Below are positions 44,006-52,052 of a stretch of DNA of 64,000 nt, piece after piece. Origin of the DNA: Candidatus Sulfuritelmatomonas gaucii (GTDB lineage Bacteria; Acidobacteriota; Terriglobia; Terriglobales; Acidobacteriaceae); NCBI GenBank assembly GCA_900290245.1, contig OKRB01000105.1, positions 18,212-82,211 of the forward strand, in the 5' to 3' direction. Under the pieces are notes generated by a model that was given only the letters and a program-made list of their open reading frames with translations, ran no database searches and had not been told where the DNA came from. The position numbers and the translations under genes were made by a program. Numbering within the stretch: the stretch's first letter is position 1; every line of letters begins with the position of its first letter.

Positions 44006-45025
44006 ATGGCAGTTCGGATGAAAGACATTGCGGCCGACCTGGGAGTCTCGCTGGTTACCGTTTCCAAAGTCCTCCGCAACAAGACTGACGTGGGCGAGAA
44101 GACACGGAGGCGCGTTCTCAAGCGGGTTCGAGAATTGAAGTATCAGCCGAATATGCTGGCTCGCGGTTTGGCCTCAGGAAAGAGCTACTCGATTGGCCTT
44201 GTTGTCCCTGATCTGGTGCATACGTTTTTTGCAGAGTTGGCGATGGGAGTGAGCGCCGGCCTTCGCAAGGATTCCTACCAATTGATTCTCGCTTCAGCCG
44301 AAGAGGAACCAGGGCTTGAATGCCAGGAGATCGAGCACCTGCTGGCACGGGGAGTGGATGCACTGCTGATCGCGTCCTGCCAAAACAGTTTCGCCGGCTT
44401 CAAATCGCTCTTACATGCGAAGGTCCCGTACATCCTGCTCGATCGCTTTCTTCCCAATCTCAAAGCGCACTTCGTCGGCACAGACGATGTTGCCGCCGGC
44501 CGCATCGCAACCGAACATCTCATCCAGCTCGGCCGGCGGCGCATCGCACACATCGGTGGCGAGGTGATCAGCACTTCGTTGGGAAGATTGGACGGGTACA
44601 AAAAGGCGCTATCAGCAAACAAACTTCCGTTTCGCAGCGAACTCGTTGTGACTCGCTCCCGGCTTGAAGAAGCAGGCGTGCAGATCGGAGAGCACGCGAT
44701 GGGCGATTTGCTCAGAATCAAGCGAATTCCCGATGCGGTCTTCTGCTATAACGATCTGACTGCGGTGGGGGCGATTCATTGCCTTCTTCGGAATAAACTG
44801 CGTGTTCCCGAAGATGTCGCCGTAATGGGCTGTGGCAATATTCGTTTATCGGAGTACCTCGAAGTGCCTCTCAGTACGATCGATCAATGTCCGGAACGAC
44901 AGGGTGCAGAGGCTGCCAGGCTCGCGCTTTCCATGATCGCGCAAGAACGAAGGCCGAGAGCTGAACGATTCCTTGTCGAACCGAAGCTGATCGCCCGGGA
45001 ATCGACGATGGGACGTGCCAAGTAG
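44006..45025 (+). CDS. LacI family transcriptional regulator
   Basis: 339 residues. Helix-turn-helix at 5-25 (MKDIAADLGVSLVTVSKVL), hinge helix (PNMLARGLASGK) and a periplasmic-binding-type effector domain (IGLVVPDLVHTFFAELAMGV, VGTDDVAAGRIATEHLIQLGRRRIAHIGG, CYNDLTAVGAIHCL). AGGAG precedes ATG 44006. Last gene of the receptor operon. The palindrome at 37905-37922 is its likely site, giving negative autoregulation and induction by a sugar or inositol-type ligand. Confidence 0.93.
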   Translation: MAVRMKDIAADLGVSLVTVSKVLRNKTDVGEKTRRRVLKRVRELKYQPNMLARGLASGKSYSIGLVVPDLVHTFFAELAMGVSAGLRKDSYQLILASAEEEPGLECQEIEHLLARGVDALLIASCQNSFAGFKSLLHAKVPYILLDRFLPNLKAHFVGTDDVAAGRIATEHLIQLGRRRIAHIGGEVISTSLGRLDGYKKALSANKLPFRSELVVTRSRLEEAGVQIGEHAMGDLLRIKRIPDAVFCYNDLTAVGAIHCLLRNKLRVPEDVAVMGCGNIRLSEYLEVPLSTIDQCPERQGAEAARLALSMIAQERRPRAERFLVEPKLIARESTMGRAK

Positions 45026-45093
45026 ATGCCTAACCAGAGATCGCAACTTGCCAGGATCCGTTCAATCGCAGGAGTATCGCTCGATTCAGGGAA

Positions 45094-45116
45094 CCCGGCT
45101 CCGATCAGGAGCTGGG
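45094..45116 (+). terminator. Hairpin after the lacI-type gene
   Basis: CCCGGCTCC (45094-45102) GATCA GGAGCTGGG (45108-45116), 9-bp stem with one G-T pair, 68 nt after the stop. No U-tract; weak terminator candidate at the end of the operon. Confidence 0.45.
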
Positions 45117-45138
45117 CATGCGCCTCACGTTTTCATGT

Positions 45139-45291
45139 TCAGGGCTGCTCTTTGCTCTCGAAATAGGGAGGCGGGATGATCGGCGGCTTGGAGATCTCGC
45201 CGCGAATCTTGCGCACGGTGACGTCATCGAGCGCGAACGAAGGCGCGGCCAGGATAACGGGCGCGTAACCCTCGTCGCCGAACGAGATCAT
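45139..45291 (-). CDS. Small hypothetical protein or 3' remnant of a lost gene
   Basis: A 50-residue frame, ATG 45291 to TGA 45139, with strongly coding-like third-position GC. It encodes ISFGDEGYAPVILAAPSF, LDDVTVRKIRGEISKPP and IIPPPYFESKEQP. The same frame stays open upstream into the end of the RDD gene (VEYRPQQSIG precedes the ATG) but without a start codon. So it is either a small gene with ATG 45291 or a non-standard start, or the C-terminal remnant of a larger gene cut off by the RDD gene. I do not recognise a family. Confidence 0.4.
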   Translation of the reverse strand: MISFGDEGYAPVILAAPSFALDDVTVRKIRGEISKPPIIPPPYFESKEQP

Positions 45292-45356
45292 GCCGATGGA
45301 CTGTTGCGGCCGGTATTCGACCCGGCAAAGTGTCCTACGAGTCTGACACGCCAGAA

Positions 45357-46259
45357 TCAGCTCATGCGGCCCAATTCGCGAAACTGATGCGCGACGGCTT
45401 CAAGAAACGTCTCGATGCTGGTGTCGGGTGGAATCGTGAGGCCCGACTTGGCGCAGAGGGCCTGAGCGATGCGGCTGGCGAGCGCGGCACGCGTGGTGAG
45501 GTCCATGTCGAGTCGCCGCGCAAAGAAGCCTTCCAGCACTTCGAGGTCACTGGCCGATAATTTGGCCAGAGCCGGGGCGGGAAGCACCACACGAAGGTGC
45601 GGCGGCGCACCCCACGGACCAGAACTCGTCTGTCCACCCCAAGAAGCAAAAGCCGCTTCTTGGGGACCCCGGCTCTGTGGGGACCCCGGCGGGACGGGCT
45701 GCGCCGCGGCCGGTGAGTACAACGACAGTGGACGCCCGCTGTTCTGGCTCCAACGCGGCGCGTCCACTTCGCGATCGCGCACCACCAGTGATCCAGCCAC
45801 CATGTCGCCCAGGCGCTGGTTGCGCTTGCTGATGAAGATCGCAATAACGCCGACGGCGTAAAAGCCGGGCAGGTAGTCGACAAAACGCACAAGATTGCGC
45901 GCCAGCGCCTCAACAAAGTTGATGCCGCGTCCTGATTGATGAATGACGCGGATTTTGGCCACAATCTTGCCCGGCGTGCGCCCGTGGTCGAACGCCTCGA
46001 ATAGTGCGAAGTATCCCCATTGCAGCAGAAACACGATGAGAAAGAAGATGCCCGCCGCCCAATTTGCGGAAACTCCGCCGAAAAAATGCAGCGCGGGAAT
46101 GATGATGGCTGCGATAACGGCAAGCAAAACGAACGCTGCGCCCCAGATGAGGTAATCAATCAGGATGGCGATGAAGCGGCTGCCGACGCCGGCCAGCGGC
46201 AACTCAATCGACACAAGCTCCGGGGTTTCGATGTTAAGCTGGTCTCCAACCGGCTCCAT
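45357..46259 (-). CDS. RDD family membrane protein with repeat-derived linker
   Basis: 300 residues from ATG 46259. An RDD domain in the first ~170 residues: GSRFIAILIDYLIWG, two or three helices, and GRTPGKIVAKIRVI. A linker and a C-terminal helical domain (about 225-300) follow. The linker (about 190-218; SRGPQEAAFASWGGQTSSGP) is translated from a hairpin-bearing dispersed repeat. RDD proteins are small membrane proteins linked to ion transport or to MoxR clusters, as here. Its ATG shares the CATG with the divergent SpoIIM-like gene. GGAGAG at 46271-46276 is its likely Shine-Dalgarno; ATG 46268 is an alternative. Confidence 0.85.
   Translation of the reverse strand: MEPVGDQLNIETPELVSIELPLAGVGSRFIAILIDYLIWGAAFVLLAVIAAIIIPALHFFGGVSANWAAGIFFLIVFLLQWGYFALFEAFDHGRTPGKIVAKIRVIHQSGRGINFVEALARNLVRFVDYLPGFYAVGVIAIFISKRNQRLGDMVAGSLVVRDREVDAPRWSQNSGRPLSLYSPAAAQPVPPGSPQSRGPQEAAFASWGGQTSSGPWGAPPHLRVVLPAPALAKLSASDLEVLEGFFARRLDMDLTTRAALASRIAQALCAKSGLTIPPDTSIETFLEAVAHQFRELGRMS
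45607..45690. repeat. Dispersed repeat inside the RDD coding frame
   Basis: CACCCCACGGAC...GTCTGTCCACCCC followed by a hairpin CCCCAAGAAGC/GCTTCTTGGGG and GGGGACCCCGG. Closely like parts of the element at 19244-19483. It stays in frame, with no stop, through about 28 codons of the RDD gene. Confidence 0.65.
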
Positions 46260-47238
46260 GGCGATCATTCTCTCCAATCAGTGGCTCAACAAGCGCCGCC
46301 CATACTGGGACCGTCTCGCGGCGTTGTTGTCGCAGGCCGGAACCGGCGGCGGTGTGCGGCAGTTGTCGCGTGCCGAACTGCGCGAAACCGCATTGCTCTA
46401 CCGCCAGGCGGCCAGCGACCTTTCCACGCTGCGGCAGGACCCCACCGCAAGAACCTACGCAGAGCACGTCAACCAGTTATTGGCTCGCGCCCACCATATC
46501 ATCTATTCGAGCCGACGCAAAGGCTTCCTCAAGATACTCTATTTTCTGCGCGACGAGTACCCGGCCCTAGTGCAACGGCAGATTCGCTACGTTGCGCTTT
46601 CGCTCATCCTATTATTGTCCGGGGCAACGCTGGGCTCAGTGCTCACGCTGGCGCGACCGCAGTTCATGCGCCACATGCTGGGACCGCAGATGGTGGAGAC
46701 CATCGAGCGCCACGAGATGTGGACGCATTCGATCGTCGGTATCGAGCCCCTGGCCAGCAGCCTGATCATGACCAACAACCTCAGCGTCTGCTTTATCGCC
46801 TTCGCGGGAGGCATCGTCTTCGGACTGGGGCCCCTCTACTCGATGTTTTTCAATGGCGTGCTTCTGGGCGTGATTGACGTGGCGTGCCAGCAGCATGGCA
46901 TGTCGCTCGACTTGTGGAGCTTCGTTGCGCCGCACGGCTCACTGGAACTGCCCTCGATCATCCTTGCGGGCGCCGCGGGCCTGCGCCTCGCGTACGGATT
47001 GCTGTTCCCGGGGCTCTACAGCCGCCACGATTCGGTCGCCCTGGCCGGGGTTGAAGCCACTCGAATCGTCGCGGGGATCATTCCGCTGCTGGTGATCGCG
47101 GGCACGCTCGAGGGATTTTTCTCGCCCTCCGCCGCGCCGGTGTGGCTCAAGTTTCTGGTGGGCGGGTCGCTGTTTACGCTGCTGCTGGTATGGCTGTTCC
47201 GGCCGATGCGACCGGCCCCAAGCGGAAACGCGCACTAG
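46258..47238 (+). CDS. SpoIIM-family (stage II sporulation protein M-like) membrane protein
   Basis: 326 residues from ATG 46258 (MAIILSNQWLNKRRPYWDRL, a start typical of this group). N-terminal soluble helical part to ~105, then five or six helices with the SpoIIM pattern (FFNGVLLGVIDVACQQHGMSLDLWSFVAPHGSLELPSIILAGAAGLRLAYGL). The HG-xxE-P motif is the conserved core. Such proteins are common outside spore-formers in MoxR clusters. Longer frames upstream (to 46165) would run inside the divergent RDD gene. Ends 13 bp from the convergent DUF58 gene. Confidence 0.85.
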   Translation: MAIILSNQWLNKRRPYWDRLAALLSQAGTGGGVRQLSRAELRETALLYRQAASDLSTLRQDPTARTYAEHVNQLLARAHHIIYSSRRKGFLKILYFLRDEYPALVQRQIRYVALSLILLLSGATLGSVLTLARPQFMRHMLGPQMVETIERHEMWTHSIVGIEPLASSLIMTNNLSVCFIAFAGGIVFGLGPLYSMFFNGVLLGVIDVACQQHGMSLDLWSFVAPHGSLELPSIILAGAAGLRLAYGLLFPGLYSRHDSVALAGVEATRIVAGIIPLLVIAGTLEGFFSPSAAPVWLKFLVGGSLFTLLLVWLFRPMRPAPSGNAH

Positions 47239-47251
47239 AAGCGGGACCTAC

Positions 47252-48712
47252 CTACACCATCGCCCGTTCCTTTACCTTCAGATACTGGTTCAGCACCGCA
47301 GAGGTGAGTTGCGCGGGATCGAGGTCGAGCGTGAGCGCGCCCTGTTCGCGCAATCGCGCCAGCAGCAGTTCGCGGCGCATGGCGAGCTCCTGCGCCGCCG
47401 AAGCGCGAAACATCTGCTCGACATTTCTCGGGCGCGCATTGGCGATCGCCTGGACGTCTGGCTGTGCCATAGCGACAAACAGCAGCACATGACGATGCAG
47501 CAATTGGATCGCGCCGTCGATTACTTCAGGACGCATTGCGGTTTCGGCCAGGTCGGTGATCCACAGGATCAGTGAGCGCCGCGGCTGCCAGCGATTGAGT
47601 GTCGCAGTGGCGCGAAGGTGATCGGCCTCGCTCGACTCGGCGCGCGCCTGGGCCAGAGCCTCCACGATCTGCCGCAAATGCGTGGGGCCGCGGCCAGGCA
47701 GCACGCGCTGCTGGATATGCTGGCCGTATACCAGCAATGCGACGCGATCGCCGGAGTATAACGCCAGTTGCGCCAGGGCCACGGCCGTTGAGCACGCGTA
47801 ATCGAGCTTGGAGTAGTCGCGACGCTCGGCCGCATTGGAAGGTTTGGGTTTTGGTGCTACACCTTCGAGCGGGCGACTGCGCTCCGCATTCCGCTCGTCC
47901 TCTAGAATCCTGCCCTGCAGGAGCCTGCCCGCGTCGAGCACGATCCACACCGGTTGGGAACGCTCGGTCTGGTAGCGGCGCGTAATCAGCTGGCCGCGGC
48001 GTGCAGTGGCAGTCCAGCACACATCGCGCAGGTCGTCGCCCTCCAAATACTCGCGGAGGCTCTCGAAGTCGCGGCCGAGTCCGCGCTCGCGCGCCTGGCG
48101 GAGCTGCAACTCAATCTGCCGCCCGCGCGCAAGGAAGATCTCCTGATCCTCACCCTGGCGAAGCGCTGGGTACACGCGCACGGTCTGCTCGAGCGGCGCC
48201 ACGGCCCATTTTTCCACGAGCCCAAGCGGTGAAGCATAGCGAAGATAGACTGCTCCTGCCTTGGCGTCGCCACGTTCTCGCGGCTCGATCTTGTAGCGCA
48301 ATGCCGCTCGAACGCGCGGGATGACGCGCAAGCGCTGCGTCGCGGGCGCGGCAACCAGTGCGTCGGGCAAATCATCCACGAGCCGGCATTCGATGGCCGT
48401 TTTGGCGTCGTGCTCCACCGCAAGCTCGATTTCGGTTTCGCTGTTGAGCGCTGGTGCGTTGCTCCATGAGCGCTCGATCGCGATCTCGTGCGCCGCCGGA
48501 AGACGCGACCCATCGAGAAGGCAGCCGACCAGGACCAACGCATCCCATAGCAGCATCGTGTAACTGAGGCGCGCGTCGAAGAATCCTGGCAGGGCAAACA
48601 ACAATCCGGCGGCGAGCAGCCAGATCGCACGCGGCGTCAGGCCGAAGGCGAAACGCCCACGCGGTTGGCATTTGGCGCGCGCCGGCTCAGGATGGAGTGA
48701 GGGTGAGATCAT
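47252..48712 (-). CDS. DUF58 domain protein (MoxR partner)
   Basis: 486 residues. Two helices near the N-terminus (about 28-65), an immunoglobulin-like domain, then DUF58 core FESLREYLEGDDLRDVCWTATARRGQLITR and a VWA-like tail (VWIVLDAGRLLQG, RVALLVYGQHIQQ). Usual partner of MoxR AAA ATPases, proposed to link the ATPase to envelope or metal-insertion tasks. The start overlaps the MoxR stop by ATGA (48709-48712). The C-terminus ends at the SpoIIM gene with only 13 bp between. Confidence 0.9.
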   Translation of the reverse strand: MISPSLHPEPARAKCQPRGRFAFGLTPRAIWLLAAGLLFALPGFFDARLSYTMLLWDALVLVGCLLDGSRLPAAHEIAIERSWSNAPALNSETEIELAVEHDAKTAIECRLVDDLPDALVAAPATQRLRVIPRVRAALRYKIEPRERGDAKAGAVYLRYASPLGLVEKWAVAPLEQTVRVYPALRQGEDQEIFLARGRQIELQLRQARERGLGRDFESLREYLEGDDLRDVCWTATARRGQLITRRYQTERSQPVWIVLDAGRLLQGRILEDERNAERSRPLEGVAPKPKPSNAAERRDYSKLDYACSTAVALAQLALYSGDRVALLVYGQHIQQRVLPGRGPTHLRQIVEALAQARAESSEADHLRATATLNRWQPRRSLILWITDLAETAMRPEVIDGAIQLLHRHVLLFVAMAQPDVQAIANARPRNVEQMFRASAAQELAMRRELLLARLREQGALTLDLDPAQLTSAVLNQYLKVKERAMV

Positions 48713-49710
48713 TTCCGCGGCACCGCAACCGCCGCCACCACGTCGTTGAGTACGCGATCTGCATCAAAGCCCTCCAGCTCGGCTTCTGGCTTGAGCAGAA
48801 TGCGATGGCGCAGTGCAGGCAGCACGGCGCGCTTCACGTCATCCGGGATCACATAATCGCGGTCCTCGAAACTCGCAAAGGCCTGGGCTACGCGCAGCAA
48901 GCAAATAGCAGCGCGCGGGCTGGCGCCGAGCGCGAGTGTCGGCCACTCGCGGGTGCGGCGAACGAGATCGAGGATGTAACCGTAAAGGTCCTGCTCCACG
49001 CGAATCGCACGAATTTCTGCGCGCGCCGTCTTCAGCAGCTCGGCGGCGAGCGGCGCAATCTTTGCTTCTTCGAGGATGTTGCCGGTGCCAGTCGCATGAT
49101 GGCGTTCGAGCATCTGCCGTTCCTCATCAACGTTCGGGTAGCTCACCTTGATCTTGAGCAGGAATCGATCCAATTGCGCTTCGGGCAGCGGATAGGTGCC
49201 TTCAAAATCGATCGGGTTCTCGGTGGCGAAGACGGTGAACCACTCCGGAAGCGGCCGCCGAACGCCGTCGCTCGTCACCTGCCGCTCCTCCATGCACTCG
49301 AGCAGCGCGGCCTGCGTGCGCGGCGGCATGCGATTGATCTCATCGACCAGCAGCAAATCGGTGAACACCGGGCCGGCATGGAAGGTAAACGTGTCCGCGC
49401 CAGGGCGAAACATGGTTGTGCCCAGAATGTCCGCAGGCATCAGGTCGGGTGTACCCTGCACGCGCTGGAAGCCGAGGCCGAGCAAGCGGCCCACCGATTT
49501 GACGATGAGCGTTTTGGCGATGCCCGGCACGCCTTCGAGCAGCGCATGGCCCTGCGTCAACACGGCGACTAGGACCTCTCCAATGACTTCCCTCTGTCCG
49601 GCGATTACGCGGCCAAGCTCCGCGCGCGCTGCGGTCAGCAACTGTTGCGTCGCGGGCAACGCCGCTGCTTGCGCTGCTGAGCCGCGTTCCAAATTCGTTT
49701 CCTCAGTCAT
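48709..49710 (-). CDS. MoxR family AAA+ ATPase
   Basis: 333 residues. Walker A in LLEGVPGIAKTLIVKSVG, Walker B LLLVDEINRMPPRTQAALLECMEE, sensor 1 ATENPIDFEGTYPLPEAQLDRF. A C-terminal helical lid follows. MoxR ATPases act as chaperone-like motors that mature partners carrying VWA/DUF58 domains. Cytoplasmic. Fourth gene on the minus strand from 54.2 kb, after DUF4350 (57-bp gap), and coupled to DUF58 by an ATGA overlap. Confidence 0.94.
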   Translation of the reverse strand: MTEETNLERGSAAQAAALPATQQLLTAARAELGRVIAGQREVIGEVLVAVLTQGHALLEGVPGIAKTLIVKSVGRLLGLGFQRVQGTPDLMPADILGTTMFRPGADTFTFHAGPVFTDLLLVDEINRMPPRTQAALLECMEERQVTSDGVRRPLPEWFTVFATENPIDFEGTYPLPEAQLDRFLLKIKVSYPNVDEERQMLERHHATGTGNILEEAKIAPLAAELLKTARAEIRAIRVEQDLYGYILDLVRRTREWPTLALGASPRAAICLLRVAQAFASFEDRDYVIPDDVKRAVLPALRHRILLKPEAELEGFDADRVLNDVVAAVAVPRK

Positions 49711-49767
49711 TCAGCTCTCCTTGCTCTTTGCACGTGTCGTCCAAGTGTCGTTGCCATATTCTGAATC

Positions 49768-50955
49768 TCATCGTCGTGCCGCCTGTGTGTGAGCGGTTGC
49801 CTCCAGCGCGGCGCCGTGGCGGCTGAGGGCCTGCACCAGCGCCAAGGCTTTTTTCGGTGGAAGCTTGTCGTCGGCCACCACCGCTTCACAATCGGCGAGG
49901 TCCTTCTCAAGCTCCGCGGCGGCCTTCGGGAAGCGGCGGCGAAGCGCAATGCCCATCTCTTCCGCGCTCATCTTCGCACCTTTCAGCCCGCACAGGTCCG
50001 CCATGCTGCGCCGGAATCGCTCATATGCAAGCTCTACTGCGGTTGCCGACGCTCCCGCTTCGGCGTAGAGCGAGCCAAGGGCTTCAAGAAACTCCACGGG
50101 CGTGGCGCGGACGGGTTGGGGAACATCACGCACCGGCCCGCGGCGCCGGCTGAAGCTGAACACGATCAGCAAGCCGATGGCGATGAGGCCAGTTTCAAGC
50201 AGGATCAGCGCCGGACCGCGCGCGTAGAACCATACCGAGTGCGTATCCCCGTGCAGCGACTCATCCCAATAAAAGTGGTGGCCATCGCGCGCGCCCAGCG
50301 AGTTCAAAAAGAGGCTCAGGTTGTCAGCGCGGCTGATAAACCCGTTTTCGAGCGGAGTTGCGCTCGCCCACCAGACGACCTGGCCTTTGGCCGATGTGTA
50401 GTCCACGACGGCTGGCGCACCGGCACAGTTGTATTGCACGCGATCGCGGGGCCTGTCCACTCCCCATGCGGCTTCAGGAACCATCCAGACTTCACCGGAA
50501 TCAGCCAGCGCATCGAGACCCTGAGGCGCAAGTTTGCACGCGGCCTGGAACTGCTGAGACGGCCGCGCATTGCCATCGGGCGCCAAATGGCCTCCCGACC
50601 AACCCGTCACCAGAACGCGGCCGCCATGGGCAACGATGTCGCGCACCGCCTTCAAATCCGCTGTGGTCATGAGGACCGGATCGGCAAAAATCACCACGGT
50701 TTGCGCGTCGGCGCGGCTGGCCAGATCGCTCAATGGCTGCTCCCAGCGCTCGACATCGTAACCACTTCCCTTGAGAAGATCGAAGGCTGCCTGCGCGCCG
50801 TGCCTCCCCGTCAGATAGGTGCTGGGCAGAGGGTTGTCGTCATTGTTTTCATTGCGCGCGAAGAACGCGGTGACAAACGCAAGCACGAGCACTGCGGCAA
50901 GGCAGCCCAGGAGCAGCTTGCGATCCGTGGCGTCGAGTGAGGCAAGGAGCTTCAT
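49768..50955 (-). CDS. DUF4350 domain membrane protein
   Basis: 395 residues. One helix near the N-terminus (KLLLGCLAAVLVLAFVTAFFA), a GATase-like extracytoplasmic region (residues 40-240; TYLTGRHGAQAAFDLLKGSGYDVERWEQPLSDL, then VRDIVAHGGRVLVTG), a second helix at about 255-275, and a cytoplasmic helical tail. This is the usual DUF4350 layout in MoxR clusters. Starts within the DUF4129 stop (ATGA, 50952-50955). Confidence 0.85.
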   Translation of the reverse strand: MKLLASLDATDRKLLLGCLAAVLVLAFVTAFFARNENNDDNPLPSTYLTGRHGAQAAFDLLKGSGYDVERWEQPLSDLASRADAQTVVIFADPVLMTTADLKAVRDIVAHGGRVLVTGWSGGHLAPDGNARPSQQFQAACKLAPQGLDALADSGEVWMVPEAAWGVDRPRDRVQYNCAGAPAVVDYTSAKGQVVWWASATPLENGFISRADNLSLFLNSLGARDGHHFYWDESLHGDTHSVWFYARGPALILLETGLIAIGLLIVFSFSRRRGPVRDVPQPVRATPVEFLEALGSLYAEAGASATAVELAYERFRRSMADLCGLKGAKMSAEEMGIALRRRFPKAAAELEKDLADCEAVVADDKLPPKKALALVQALSRHGAALEATAHTQAARR

Positions 50956-52052
50956 TTCGTCTCCACCCCGAGGGCCGCGGCCAGTTCGAGCGCCGAATTG
51001 AAGTCGGCCGCCGCTGCCGCCCGGCCGCCATACCAGGTGCGCTCAAAGCTTTGCGTCAGTTCGGTCAGGCTCGTCTTGCGCGGATCCGTTCCGGCCAGCA
51101 ACGCGAGATACTCGCGCGGGGTGCGGGCGCGGTCGGCGGGCCACAAACGACGCGACTCCAGACGGGCGATTGCGGCCCAATACACAAAGTGAATGGCTTC
51201 GCGCCAGAGTCCCTTAGCTGCCATGGCTTGTGCGTCCAGGAGCCACAAGCGCCATTCCCGTGCTGACGGTGCGTCCGGTGCGGGCACTTCATCGGGCACG
51301 AGCTTGACGCGTGAACGCCGCTCAATGCGGATGAGAAACCAGATGAGCGCCGTCGCAATCGCCACCAAGAGCAACGCGCGCAGCGCCCAGGCGATCCACG
51401 GCGCGCGTGAACCCAGGCGTACAAGGCTCGCGAGGAACTTATCAAGCAGGTTGTAAAACCACTCGAGGAATCGTTCTCGCGGCGACATTTCGGTGACGCC
51501 GCGGTAGGCGCGCTGCGAGAGAATTGCGCTGAGCGCCTTGCGTTCATCGGCGTAGCTTGCGCTTGCCTGAGCCGGGCCTTCTGCCTGCTTCGCGTCGTCC
51601 TGGAGGCGCTGGTGCGCCTGCGTCAATAAAGAATCGGCGGTTCGCGGCTGGTTTTTGGCGCCGGGGATCAATGTAAGAGTCGCGGGTTGGGCAGCGTGAT
51701 CCTTCTTTGCCGCGAAGCCCAGCACAGCGCGCAGCCAGTCGTAGCGAACTTCGCGGGTTTGCGTGACGGCGCCAGCCTGCCAGTGTACGCGATCATCCGA
51801 ACCGGCCTGCCGGGGATCGCACGCGGAACTCATCTGCGCCGCATCTTTCTTTGGCTGCGCGGCCTGGCACGCTGAAACCAGGGCGTCGAGATTCTGGAGG
51901 TGCTGGCGATACTCCGCCAGGCTGACGTCGCGCCAGCCTGCATCGGCGACGAAGCCCTGTGGGCGAGCGTGCGGCGCAGCACAGAGAAGCGCCAATAGCG
52001 TCGCGCCGGCCGGAGCAATCCACCAACCTGATCGAGGCTGCCACAAGTTCAT
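50952..52052 (-). CDS. DUF4129 domain membrane protein
   Basis: 366 residues. Signal or anchor at 1-30, a periplasmic part to ~205, one helix at about 228-250 (WALRALLLVAIATALIWFLI), and the C-terminal DUF4129 with REWRLWLLDAQAMAAKGLWREAIHFVYWAAIARLE and SFERTWYGG. Transglutaminase-cluster partner in many bacteria, here in the MoxR cluster. ATGA overlaps at both ends (52049-52052 and 50952-50955) show tight coupling. Confidence 0.87.
   Translation of the reverse strand: MNLWQPRSGWWIAPAGATLLALLCAAPHARPQGFVADAGWRDVSLAEYRQHLQNLDALVSACQAAQPKKDAAQMSSACDPRQAGSDDRVHWQAGAVTQTREVRYDWLRAVLGFAAKKDHAAQPATLTLIPGAKNQPRTADSLLTQAHQRLQDDAKQAEGPAQASASYADERKALSAILSQRAYRGVTEMSPRERFLEWFYNLLDKFLASLVRLGSRAPWIAWALRALLLVAIATALIWFLIRIERRSRVKLVPDEVPAPDAPSAREWRLWLLDAQAMAAKGLWREAIHFVYWAAIARLESRRLWPADRARTPREYLALLAGTDPRKTSLTELTQSFERTWYGGRAAAAADFNSALELAAALGVETK

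Noticed and set aside
49789-50940. 383-residue plus-strand frame opposite DUF4350
   Set aside because: Shadow frame; the minus strand has helices, ATGA coupling and a family match.
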